27,328 nt of DNA from Pelargonium nanum (lineage: Eukaryota; Streptophyta; Magnoliopsida; Geraniales; Geraniaceae). Positions 1 through 10,400 of this stretch are shown one piece after another. Position 1 is the first letter of the stretch. Each line of letters begins with the position of its first letter. The stretch lies in the NCBI GenBank assembly GCA_036897485.1, contig JAYMTF010001005.1, positions 1-27,328 on the forward strand. Direction: 5' to 3'. The notes beneath the pieces were generated by a model, which did no database searches, was not told where the DNA came from, and worked only from the letters and a program-made list of their open reading frames with translations. A program made the translations under genes and the position numbers.

Positions 1-1675
1 ACTGATATAAAGTTATATCAGTTAACTGATATACATTTTTCTCTATATATATATATATATATCAACTAATAAATATTTCATTTTCAAATTTCAATAAATG
101 CATTAATGTTTATTCAAATAAATAATTATATAAATCCATTAATGTGTTTAAATTAAAACTGACTCAATTAGTAACTCATTAATTTCATGCTTTTTTTAAT
201 AAAGAAAAAAATCAATACATTAATAATTTTTTTTTGAATCTACATTAATGATTTGTTTATTTATCATAATACTTTAATGTTTATTTTTTAAGAAATATTT
301 TAAATTTCAACAAATGCATGGACTTCAAATTTTCAACAAATACATTAACTATTCTCTTAATTAACACTTACCAATTTACAAAAATTAATTAATTAACATT
401 TTAATTTTTTTTATATGTCATTCACTTCATCTTTGTAATATTCAGTAAGAACAATTAATATATATCAAATCCTCAATAACTTTTCAATTAACTCACATTT
501 CAATCCACCATAAGTCAACAATTCCAAAACTTAAAACAATTCAAGAAAATCAATCAATCCCAAGTTTTTAATAAGTAATGTATTAATCAACAATTACAAA
601 ATTGAAAATAAAAATTGAATACCATATTTTTTTTACGAAAAATTGAATATCATTATAGTTTACAATAATTTATCGATCCATTTATTGAAAATGTTGTATT
701 TATGATTGTTCTTTATTATTATTAGCAAAACATTAAATGATTGTATTTGAACAACTGGGTGCAGCGTGTACTCCATATTCAGTGAGAACAATTAATATAT
801 ATCAAATCCTCACTAACTTTTCAATTAACTCACATTTCAATCCACCATAAGTCAACAATTGCAAAACTTAAAACAATTCAAGAAAATCAATCAATCCCAA
901 ATTTTTAATATGTAATGTATTAATCAACAGTTACAAAATTGAAAATAAAAATAGAATACCATTTTTTTTATGAAAAATTGAATATCATTATAGTTTACAA
1001 TAAGTCATCGATCCATTTATTGAAAATGTTGTACGCAGCGTGTACTCCATATTGTATATGTACAAAACCATTTCTTGGGATAAGCACCAAAATACCTTCA
1101 AATTGGTAACGTTGAAGGCCCAAAATATTGATAGACAAACCAGGTCAAAGAAATTGAATGCCAATCAAACTTGGTCAAATCTCAGTTATAAGTGATATAG
1201 TAAATTATCATGCTAGAGTGAATTTCAAATTTCCATATGCAATTGAAGATATATATATTCTCTAATTAGTATGAAAATTTGAAATTAGAACATACTCTTG
1301 GTATTTCCAAAACGAGTGTGCACACGTGAAACGAATGGAATAGAATGGACACTTGACTAAGATTTTTCAGCGTAGTAATTATGTGCTTCTTATAGTTAGG
1401 ATTTTAAAAAAATTGATGGTTATTTAAAGAATTTTTTATCTAATGAAGATTGAGAGATAAGAGAAAAGTAGCTAACTAGCTAGTTTCTTGACTGAGAACA
1501 ATATATATTGATAACTTTTCTATGAGTAATTATAGGATAACTGACGAGTCCATCTTATATAATGGTAAAACGAATTTCAACAGTAATATTAAAACAATAA
1601 TATACAAATGACTATTGTTTACAAGATCATGTAAAATCGGACGATTTGAAACGTCTTTATTGAAAAATAAATAAA
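1..1675. other. AT-rich intergenic region
   Basis: No coding region is supported here. The stretch is strongly AT-rich with poly-T/poly-A tracts, a short (TA)n run near 45-62 and the decayed tandem duplication at 438-1053 listed separately. Positions 1054-1675 lie beyond the 3' end of the molybdate transporter gene and presumably include its 3' UTR: an AATAAA on the minus strand sits at about 1656-1661, only some 15 bases past the stop, so the real polyadenylation site may use another signal further left. Confidence 0.7.
438..1053. repeat. Decayed tandem duplication, 337-bp period
   Basis: Copy one spans about 438-698 and copy two about 775-1033. They are nearly identical over about 260 bases, both starting ATATTCAGT and ending ATGTTGTA, with a few substitutions and small indels. 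The offset is 337 bases. A 19-base block, GCAGCGTGTACTCCATATT, occurs at 761-779 and again at 1035-1053, so the second unit also carries the tail of the period but lacks about 60 bases that follow copy one at 699-760. This fits a tandem duplication followed by an internal deletion. No transposon hallmarks or coding capacity were seen. Confidence 0.85.
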
Positions 1676-3007
1676 TTACTCACTACGGTGTTGGTAAGTC
1701 CTTAGCTTGAGTAGAATATGCACAACTATCCCACACACAAAACCAAGTGCCGCACTCGAGCCCACAAGCGAAACCGCAGTGCAAAGAAGCATCACAAAAG
1801 CCTCCTCCTTGGAGCTCATGTCTCTGCAAGCCATAGCTAGCTCAATACCAGCAAACAATAGCAAAACCCCCAAGACCCCCACAGGAAACTGGCTCAAAAC
1901 CATCACCAAAGAGCTCCCCAAAACCACACCCAACACCAACTTGGCTGCACCAAGAAGTGCCACACACCCTCCACTCCTACCCCCAAATTTGTACTGCCCA
2001 GCCAGCCCTCCCGCGCCATGGCAACACGGCATGGCCCCAAACCAACACCCCACCAAGTTCATCAAACCAACCGTCACCGAAACCGACGTAGCCGAAAAGT
2101 CCTTGTCCGGGAAGAGATCGGTGGACAACTTGCACACAGCAATCACGGAATTGAGCACTGATAGAGGCAGCTGAGGGATTGTCCCTTTGATGAAACCTTC
2201 CTTCCAAGAATGCTTAGATATTTTTATAACCTCGAACGAAGATGGCCCGAAACTAATCATTTTTGCCACTTGAGGCCTCCGGATAAAGGCCAAAACCACA
2301 CCCAACAAGAAGATGATAAAAGCCGAAGGCACGGTCCTCAACCTCCTCCTCCACGACCTCCGATCCTCCACGCCATTTTCCTCTCCCGCGCCATTGACAC
2401 AAACGATGAAAAGGGCACAAAAAAGAGCCAGAACCATACCGTCCAACCCGGGCCATTCCCGGTGCCCTATAGACTTGGACTTGGAAAAATCCTGAACATT
2501 CCTAATGTACTTAACTGAAGTCATAGCGAATGACAAGCCTTGTGAGAGCTGAATTCCCCGAACGATTGAGAGTGGAATCAACCTATACACAAGCTGCATC
2601 AACCCTGTGACGCCAAGAACAAACAGGATGGCTGCTGTGCATATCCCTGCTGCCATGATTTCCGGGATCCCGAAACCCGAACCACTTGAGATTGCTACGG
2701 CAGCTATGGACTTCATGGGCTGGACCGGCATGGGGACGCCATAGATTGCACCAGTGACTATGTTGTAGAGGCCAGTGAAGATCAGTGTTGTGCCAAGGTT
2801 GAGGTCCTTGGCTAGAGTCAAGGCAAGGACTATGGGAATATATGTGCCCAAATCTCCCATTGCACCGTTTAGCTCTCCCCATTTGGACTCAAAATGCAGA
2901 TTTGTTCTCACTTTGTGGATAATTTTGGATGCTCTGTTCTTGTTTTGGATGGTTTGGTCAGGTGGGTCTTGTTGCTCCACGTTCTGGCCCTCCATGTCCA
3001 TGTCCAT
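1676..3007 (-). CDS. MOT1: Molybdate transporter, MOT1 family (SULTR5-like)
   Basis: A 443-residue, intronless multi-pass membrane protein that by family imports molybdate for molybdenum-cofactor synthesis. Two signatures of the MOT1 branch of the sulfate transporter superfamily are visible: PVQPMKSIAAVA at about residues 94-105, and GAMPCCHGAGGLAGQ followed by FGGRSG at about 323-345. Many hydrophobic segments alternate with short loops, and there is a basic cytosolic-type loop (RRSWRRRLR) near residue 215-225. There is no C-terminal STAS domain, as expected for this branch. Length is close to the roughly 450-460 residues of plant MOT1 proteins. The start is ATG at 3007-3005; two further in-frame Met codons follow at once (MDMDM), so the exact initiator among these is uncertain. 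Whether it acts at the plasma membrane, tonoplast or mitochondria cannot be told from sequence. The gene stands alone, with more than 1 kb of non-coding DNA on each side. Confidence 0.93.
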   Translation of the reverse strand: MDMDMEGQNVEQQDPPDQTIQNKNRASKIIHKVRTNLHFESKWGELNGAMGDLGTYIPIVLALTLAKDLNLGTTLIFTGLYNIVTGAIYGVPMPVQPMKSIAAVAISSGSGFGIPEIMAAGICTAAILFVLGVTGLMQLVYRLIPLSIVRGIQLSQGLSFAMTSVKYIRNVQDFSKSKSIGHREWPGLDGMVLALFCALFIVCVNGAGEENGVEDRRSWRRRLRTVPSAFIIFLLGVVLAFIRRPQVAKMISFGPSSFEVIKISKHSWKEGFIKGTIPQLPLSVLNSVIAVCKLSTDLFPDKDFSATSVSVTVGLMNLVGCWFGAMPCCHGAGGLAGQYKFGGRSGGCVALLGAAKLVLGVVLGSSLVMVLSQFPVGVLGVLLLFAGIELAMACRDMSSKEEAFVMLLCTAVSLVGSSAALGFVCGIVVHILLKLRTYQHRSE

Positions 3008-3504
3008 GAACAACAAGAACAAATAGAAATGTGATAGTGTTGAAGAAGCTATGGAGTAAAGTCTAGTTTTGGGTTTGATTATATTTAAAGTAACAAGATT
3101 TAGATTGGCTTTTTGAATAGTGAAAGGGCGTCAAATTAACGGAATGTGATTCTGTGTTATTTTAAAATAAAAAAAATATGTGCCTCTAGTAGTGGAATAC
3201 GGCATATTTGTTATATGCCTCTGGTTGGCATTGACCGCAAGATTGGCTAGCTAAGCAATCTCAATCAAAGATAAAACTATCATGACCACAATTCATGCTC
3301 TTTCTTATTATCTATATATGTGAAAATATCTTTTGTTACTTGAGTAAGATTGAGATCTCTATTTTGAGGTAATGTGGTTATACAACTTTTCAAATAATTA
3401 GATTTTTCATTATAATCAAATTATGTTCAAAATTAGTAAATAAATTACGTTAGATTCTTTTATTTGAAAAACATTAACATGATTGTCAACGATCGATGGT
3501 GAGG

Positions 3505-3542
3505 AGCGGGGCGGGAATAGGGATTGCAAAATCCGCCCCGCT
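3505..3542. repeat. GC-rich inverted repeat (hairpin)
   Basis: The arms AGCGGGGCGGG (3505-3515) and TCCGCCCCGCT (3532-3542) are complementary at 10 of 11 positions around a 16-base loop. The block is a sharp GC island in strongly AT-rich DNA. It may be the end of a degraded mobile element or simply an insertion remnant; no target-site duplication was identified. Confidence 0.6.
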
Positions 3543-3694
3543 AATCTTTTAGATTAACACTTTAGCTAGCCAAACGTCAAGTATATGAATATTGACTTGT
3601 TTGAACAAATTTCATATTTCACAAAGTTTTGAGCCACCTCCACCACCTCTAACAATTCATCATCCACCCACATAAATCTTGATCAACCTATAAT

Positions 3695-3990
3695 ATGAAT
3701 ATGACACGTTTAGTAATTGTGTTGCATGACTCAACACAAACATGATATGGTAATGAACACGAACACGACACATTTAACACGATAGTTAACTAAATAGGTT
3801 GTGTTGACACGATTGACACAAACAACACGTTTGACACGACCCAACACGCCTAACATGTTCTTATGAACAACTTACAATTATACCCCTAATTGTGGTGTTA
3901 AGTGTGTCGTGCGTGTTGCAACATGAAAATATAACAGTGTGTACGCGTTTTGAATACTCAGCACCAACACGAATTGTATTTTTGAAGAAT
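3695..3990. repeat. ACACGA-rich degenerate repeat
   Basis: The stretch contains many copies of ACACGA/ACACG-type words (GAACACGAACACGACAC, TGACACGATTGACAC, TTTGACACGACCCAACACG) and, further right, the complementary sense (GTGTCGTGCGTGTTG). Low-complexity sequence of this wording is familiar from dispersed plant repeats. No open reading frame, LTR or clear terminal inverted repeat was found, so it is not classified further. Confidence 0.55.
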
Positions 3991-4209
3991 AATTATGATC
4001 CGATCCAACTCAAAAACTTTGTCGGGCTAATTGGATTTCAAATGAGCAAATTGCCAGCTTTAACATGAGAAGTACCATTTCTAACTTGAGTATATTCATA
4101 ACAGCTAAACATTAAGTTATATATAAGCATATACTAACTATCTCATCTTGCTATAATTAGACAAAGATATTATCATTCATTCGATTCCTGTTATATAAAC
4201 TAGATTAGG

Positions 4210-5152
4210 TTAATGTAGAGTTCCTACTACTTGGAGATTAGAGGGCAATTTCAGGAAGCGATTGGTCCTCTGGAGGCTGTTCTGGTGGCGCTTGCTCTTG
4301 GTCTTCTGCTTCAGGTCATATTGCAATAGATTTTCGAAAACAATGGGGTATCCGTAACAAGCATCAGGATCGAGGTTAAAAGGAATCTCCTTTCAAATCG
4401 GATCGAATGGGACAATTTCAGAGCCGTCTCTCCCAATGCCTCGTCCCCGCAAATCTATCATGATGTTCAGCGAAGGAAGCTCATTGGGAACTTGAGCAAT
4501 AACGTATGGCACAAGAAACGGGACCGCCTCTTCCGCACCCACCGCCACAGCTTCACTCTCCGCCCTCTCAAACAGAGTGATGGTTTTCGAATCTCGATCC
4601 GCTGTGAGCCCGAAATTTTGCTCCACTATCACACTTCCATAGATCTCAAGCTTCTCTCCTTTCTCGCCGTCGCGGAGCCGGAGAGGGTTGGTTACGGGGA
4701 ACTTGATCTCGATGTCGGCTCTCATAGATCGCGAAGGAACGATGTATTGGACCAGAACAGAGCAGTTGCTATCTCCGGCGATTTTGCAGCGGAGCGTCTT
4801 GTTATACGGATGCGGACTCGACAAAGCCCAGTCGACAAACCCGTCGGCAATCTGGAGACCGTCTTCGGCGTCGAAGAGCTGGACGTAGGTGGTGCAATCG
4901 CCTTCGCCCCAAAAAAAATATTCGGGGACGGACAGTGAGAGGTGGCCACCGAGCTCCACTAACTCCGGGTTGCTGCGATCGCGTTCGAATATGCTCCATG
5001 TGACAATGAAGATTCGGCCATAGATGTGGCAATAACCCTTAGATTGGAAGCCCAGACTCTCCAGCCTGACGAAATCGATAAGAAAATGTGTCGATATGAT
5101 TTAAATTATTGGGATCACCGTAAGGATAGAAAAGCCATTCACAAGGATCCAT
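4210..5152 (-). pseudogene. DUF6598-like pseudogene (inverted relative of the gene at 5483)
   Basis: The main open frame runs from 5100 to a TGA at 4395-4393 and resembles the plus-strand neighbour throughout (for example VELGGHLSLSVPEY against VELGGNITLTYPEY, LFDAEDGLQIADG against LFDAEDDRVIADG, GRGIGRDGSEI against GRGISRDNSEI). Three defects are visible. First, this frame has no ATG ahead of the conserved part and is closed by TAA at 5103-5101; the codon matching the neighbour's internal Met (MDSLK) is ATC. Second, an ATG at 5152-5150 opens a different frame (starting MDP, as in the neighbour) that ends at 5041-5039 after 37 codons, so joining the two would need a frameshift or an unrecognised intron. 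Third, the TGA at 4395-4393 aligns with a Glu codon of the neighbour, and the same frame continues past it to SNLQVVGTLH and TAA at 4212-4210, matching the neighbour's shifted-frame tail. A short expressed protein cannot be excluded. Family assignment is tentative. Confidence 0.75.
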
Positions 5153-5482
5153 CCCTATTTGAGCCCTGCAAGGTGTCACAAAGCCAGTAAACCCTAACCC
5201 TAGATTAATGCACTTCTAAAATCTATAGTAGTTTATGTTAGTAGTTAATTATTCCATCATAACCCTAAGAGAAAAGGAAATAATTAATCTTACAAATTTA
5301 GCTGTAAGGTCCGAATATGTATATAATTAATCTTACAAGGAAAGAATATTTGAGGGTACCTATTGCAAATTTGACAAGTACATGAAGTGTGTAATTTAGC
5401 CAAAAGCAGTATATAATCACCGTCTGTAGCCCTAATTGTTAACGATTTGGGGTCTCTATCTTCCAGTTGAGCGCAAATCAGA
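5153..5482. promoter_or_regulatory. Shared 5' region between head-to-head DUF6598-like copies
   Basis: 330 bases lie between the possible start codons of the two divergent relatives. The region is AT-rich and has no recognisable coding content. It would have to hold the promoters for both copies if both were ever transcribed. No convincing TATA element could be assigned to either direction. Confidence 0.4.
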
Positions 5483-6316
5483 ATGGATCCCCTTGACAAG
5501 CGTCATCTTTCCTCGAATCATTCTGGTTGTTTGAATGGATGGCATAGCCATGACTTGATGTGCATGGATTCCCTCAAGATTGAGAGTTTCGGCACCAGTT
5601 CTAAAATCTCCGGCCAGATTTATGGTCATATCTCAATTCGTGACATGATTCGAGGTCAAGATATATTCCTACGTCCTGAAACAGTCGAACTCGGCGGCAA
5701 TATCACGCTTACTTACCCGGAATACGCAACTCCGGCCTCAGCCTTCTATATTCACGTCGATTTGTTCGACGCCGAGGACGATCGTGTGATCGCTGATGGA
5801 TCTATCTACTGGGAAGGGATGCACTATAACTGCCCGTTCGACACCACTATCACCAAGAGAGTTGAGGGAGACGATGGCTGCTCTGCTCTGGTCCAATTCA
5901 TCGCTCTGGAAGACTGTATGGCGGCAAAAATTGAGGCTCGTTTCAACAACAAGCACTGTCTCCGGCAGCTCCAGGACCGGAGAGAAGAAGAAGATGAGAG
6001 GTTTTTGATCTATGGGAGTATCAAAGTGGAGCAATTTTACGAATTTACACCGGATCGACCTTCTAAAATCATATCCCTCTTTGAGAGGTCGGAGGATGAA
6101 GCTGCGGATGTGCTTGCAGAAGAGCCGATCCCGCTTCTTGTGAACTTTGTTGTGGCTCAGAAGCCGTGGAAACAACCTTCGCTGAAGATTTTGTTGAAAT
6201 TGCAAGGAAGAGGGATTAGCAGGGACAATTCTGAAATTCCATTCACTACAGTTGAAAAGGAAATACTTTTTTTATGTGAACTTTGGCGGGAAGTACCTGA
6301 AACCCAGGATTTTTGA
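5483..6316 (+). CDS. DUF6598-like protein with probably altered C-terminus
   Basis: A 277-residue intronless open frame from ATG 5483. The middle part (about residues 35-255) has the layout I associate with plant DUF6598 proteins, the domain also found in jasmonate-induced 60-kDa proteins of grasses: an IYGHISIRD-type strand, a VDLFDAEDD acidic loop, a second FLIYGSIKV strand, and LQGRGISRDNSEI near the end. No ribosome-inactivating domain is present. Cellular role is unknown. No signal peptide or membrane segment is visible. An alternative start is the internal Met near residue 29 (MDSLKIES), where similarity to the inverted copy begins. After a run of seven T (6267-6273) the frame ends at 6316, whereas the +1 frame continues as protein-like sequence to TGA at 6384-6386, ending TNLQVMVTLY, which matches the inverted copy's tail. 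The last roughly 15 residues of the open frame are therefore probably not ancestral. It may be a recently damaged gene, a tolerated truncation, or a homopolymer error in the assembly. Confidence 0.6.
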   Translation: MDPLDKRHLSSNHSGCLNGWHSHDLMCMDSLKIESFGTSSKISGQIYGHISIRDMIRGQDIFLRPETVELGGNITLTYPEYATPASAFYIHVDLFDAEDDRVIADGSIYWEGMHYNCPFDTTITKRVEGDDGCSALVQFIALEDCMAAKIEARFNNKHCLRQLQDRREEEDERFLIYGSIKVEQFYEFTPDRPSKIISLFERSEDEAADVLAEEPIPLLVNFVVAQKPWKQPSLKILLKLQGRGISRDNSEIPFTTVEKEILFLCELWREVPETQDF

Positions 6317-6386
6317 CATTCCTGTGAACTTCAAAAGCAACAAGATGAAGAGCACTAATCTCCAAGTAATGGTTACTCTCTATTGA

Positions 6387-7428
6387 CTTTTAGTTCTAAC
6401 TATATTATATGCTAAACATTGGAATTTAGAATGACTTGTATAGATAAGCGAGCAAATGCTTAATTACCATGTGTTCAATGGTGGAGTTAGGGGCGACCGT
6501 AGTATGCAGTGAGCCTTATATGTCCCAAAAAATGAACAACAAAAATGCATTGACAGTGATGTATTTTTTACAACTTATAGAGGTCTTGAATCCTATCATC
6601 TGTTATAAAGCATTATGTTTTCTCGAGTAAAATTTTGGCTCTGTCACAGTTTGTATTCATATAAAATTTTATGAAACATTTTTTTAACACACAATTTTAT
6701 GAAACATTAAAGCAAACCATCTTTCTTTATCTATTATCTCCATCTCAACTGTCTGCTACACTCTGTAAATTGTTCCAGCAAGCATCAGTTTTCATGTGTT
6801 TATTTATCCATCTACTCGCAAGCATAAAGAAGAAGAAAAAAAAAGTGCAAATAAAAAATTCGAAAGTACTTTTAGATCAAAGATATAACTATGCAAATAA
6901 ATGAATTCAAACTGATATGAAGTGACCTAAATGAAAACAGTTTCTCGCTTTCATCACTAGAAGAATTCAAATCTTTATATAACTCAAAATCATCCATGCT
7001 ACTCTCAACCTCCTCCATCCTTTTGGATGAATGCAAGATAACTTTTAGCAATAAACGAGCATTTGCACACTATTTGCACATTATCTTACTCGACCATAAA
7101 TTACGTAGTCAACCACATCGCAACGACTGATACGGAAACCTAGTCAATACGAATGCTTGCCACGTGTTCGATGCTGGGAAAAGCTCATGCATGTTAAACT
7201 TAAATAAATAACAACAGTCACATACTATCTGATTTGCCTAGTGATGTTTATAGTTTAGATACATATAAATTTTGTGTTCACGTTCGATATTTCTCTAAAA
7301 TCAATAACTTAGGATAAGAACAGTTTGGTGGTTTCAACATTTTGACAAGGCAAATATAAGATGTTAGCGTTACAACACGAGCTTCGTTCCAAACCTTTGT
7401 CCTCGCATTCGTTCCAAAAGAAGGCGTC
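6387..7428. other. Intergenic region between DUF6598-like gene and ARP4
   Basis: No coding region is supported. The right end (about 7280-7428) should be the ARP4 3' UTR, since ARP4 reads leftwards. A short local duplication of TTTTATGAAACAT occurs near 6667 and 6697. The remainder is AT-rich without recognisable features. Confidence 0.6.
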
Positions 7429-10400
7429 TTATGGGCATTTCCTTTGAATATAGGAAGCCCCGTGCTCCTCGTACCTGTCCATTGCATAAGCATAGAGCGA
7501 TGAGAAGTATATTATTATTTTCTAAAGCACAAATGTTCCTCTTATATTGGGTTTTCACTTCAAGAAGACGAAGTAATATAATACAACTTACTCGGATTTG
7601 GAGAACCACATTTGCTGGAAAGAGCCAAGAGAGGCCAATATGCTCCCTCCGATCCAAACGCTGGATGGATAGATAGTTGAACGTTGTTATTAAGGGAGGG
7701 AGAGAGTGGATTAATATCATATTAAATCAGCGGGAAAATAAGAGAATAGTAAATGACAATTGCATTGAATGATTAGACTTAGAGTTGATAACAGCTGCTC
7801 TGAAGCAACAACTAATAAGCACAAATGCTCGGGATGAACCCATGGGCCATGGCTTCAAACTAACTGGTGTTTTTACTTTTGTTAACCATGTAAAATGTAA
7901 ACTGTATTCGAGTTTCGAACCCAAACACTTGAACGAGGGGAAAAAAGGAACAAGAAGCAGGTTTGTGAGAGAATATACTGTACCTAAATCTCCTTTCTGT
8001 TGTATTTCCACTTGCCAATACTTTGACTCGAGCACTCTGAGGAGATTCCTGCACATAATGTAAATAAAATTAATCAACTACTGCTTAAATGAGCTGGTGA
8101 TCGACTCCTTGTAAGTGTGGAAGCACATATATCAATTAAATAATGACTACCAACTCCATGTTTGTATTTGTAAATGTAAGCTCTATATGAGAGAGAGAGA
8201 GAGAGAGAGATTCGCAGAAACTGAAATGGAAGCTGTAATATTGATTACACAAGTTGCTGATTTAGTGATTTATTCAAGATTACATAGCAGTGCAGCAAAA
8301 ATAACAATAGAGCACTTGAAGTCAATGAACTTCGGGGAGGAAAAAAGTTCAAGGATTTGAACATTGAAAAGGAAAAAGAAAGAGAAGTAAAAAAGGTTCG
8401 GTAAGAAAATAAACCTCTAGCAAGTCCTTTTCAAGTCGTTCCTTCAGTTGTTGCATTGATGCTGAGCCACCAGCAAGCTGTAAAAGAGGAACCAATCAGT
8501 TTCCGAAATGATTCATGGAATCATAAAACAAGCCACTTTAATAACTCAAATTCTAATATGATGCCAAGAGCAGTTTGTATATATTGATTTATTTGGTCAG
8601 TTTACTTTTATATACGTGCCTATGATGTTTGTAAAATAGACTATACTCGTTTCTGAACAAAACAACCCAAGAAATAACCCCAATAAGGTAGCATTTGGAT
8701 TGGAATTTTTGTTCCAAGTTTGGGGACAGGAATGAGATTCTCATTATTCATGTTTGGGCCATAACTTTTTTGTTCATGGCTTAGGAATGAGAATCACATT
8801 CCCAATTTCATTCTTGATTCTCATTCCCATTCCAAAATTTGCAATCCAAAATGCTACCTAAACCAATTGAGATAAAGTTTTCGGAATTACGGATTCGAAC
8901 TTCGAATTCTACCCAACAAGAACTAAATAACTAACCAAAATGGTCTTCACAATTATATTACTTAAAAACTCTATGCTACAAAAGTCTTCATCTATTGGTT
9001 GAAATTAGTTAAAAGAGATGAGAAAAGAAAGACTAAAAGAAGAAAAAAAAAAATGAAACTTAAATTTATTATACCAGTATACTACTATACAGATCTCTCC
9101 GAATGTCCGCATCACATCGATTTACACTGTCTATTACCTGTGTACATTGTAAAAGAAAAAATCAACCAAAATCTTTAGAGTGCAAATATACAAAGCATTG
9201 TAAGGAAAAACGAACTCACTAATTGAGGCAAACCACGAACAGAAGGGGCAATGTCTGAGAAGTGCTCCATGCCCGGAATTGTCTGAGATTTAGATAAGAG
9301 AAGAGAACAACAAATGTGAATGCGTGTTGAAAATTAAGTAGTTTACAAGGGCAGATCTGTAGGTAATCAATATTTTACCCACAAAATTATTCATATGCCA
9401 CCCACCTGAACTAGGTATGGATTGAATAGAACATCAGGAATCTTGAATCTGTCAGCTCCAATTTCGATCGTCCTGAGTTATGCATAATGAAAGGATTAAA
9501 TAAATGTAAGTTATAATCAGTATAAAAATGGAAAGAGATCTAATCAAGCAGTATAGATCATAGAGACTGGGGCAATGTAGTTCTTTCAGTACACATATTG
9601 TGATTTGTGAAGGTAATGGAGATTTGATATAAATCATATAAAGCATAAGATGACGTGATCACCACACACATATTTTAATGATAAAACTGTAAGGAACTTA
9701 CTGGCCATCCGGAAGTTCATACGGTGTTGTTGGAATATTTGAATATGCACTTTCTGCACAGGAAACAAAAACACTTACTTTGTCTCAGGCAAGAGGCTGA
9801 GAAAGGAATTAGCGAGAAAGTATCATATATGAATATAATTCACATGACAAAAATACATGTAACACACGCCTTATCCACATCTGACACAATTTTGGAAAAA
9901 CAGACTCCATAAGAGTTTATGAAAAAGGATTACGTAAGCCGTTTCAAACATTAAGGAAACTTTAGTTTGATATTGAGTTGTTTTACTACAACTGCAATCA
10001 TGTAAACTACCTAGAACATATAAATACATATGGTTCCTAGTTTGTAAGTACATAATATACCAAATGTCACAATGTAACAGGACGGATAAAGCGAAAAAAT
10101 CCATTGCAGTTAACTATTGGAGGAAAGCAGTGCATACCATCATATGGAGTATCCGGGGCTCTACATACAGACTCCTTGATATCGCTAGCGATTACCCTCT
10201 GCAAAGAGAGAAAATTAAGCACAAATAAAGGTGATCTAACATCTCAATACGGACTCGTAAGGTCATAGACAGACCTGGGAGTAAAGTCTGTAGCTTTCCG
10301 TAGTATTTGGAAAATCAAGATCTACAATCTGCATATTAAGGCCACACTTAAACAGTTGAACCATCCACACAGTCAATCTTTAGATTTAAAGATCCCATTA

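Larger units (their letters stand above)
3008..4209. other. Intergenic region with MOT1 upstream sequence and repeats
   Basis: No gene is supported. The right-hand side of MOT1 (3008 to about 3200) should hold its 5' UTR and promoter, because MOT1 reads leftwards. Further on lie a GC-rich hairpin (3505-3542) and an ACACGA-rich repeat (about 3695-3990), both listed separately. The rest is AT-rich without recognisable content. Confidence 0.65.

Noticed and set aside
1707..2174. 155-codon open frame antisense to the molybdate transporter
   Set aside because: It mirrors the GC-richer coding strand of MOT1 and its translation has low-complexity Pro/Thr composition with no recognisable domain.
4492..4938. 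148-codon plus-strand frame over the minus-strand DUF6598-like copy
   Set aside because: It is the antisense of the sequence that aligns with the plus-strand neighbour. The same shadow appears over the plus copy at 5738-6205.
7785..8063. 92-codon plus-strand frame over ARP4 exon 18 and intron
   Set aside because: It overlaps a proven ARP4 exon in antisense and its translation resembles nothing known.
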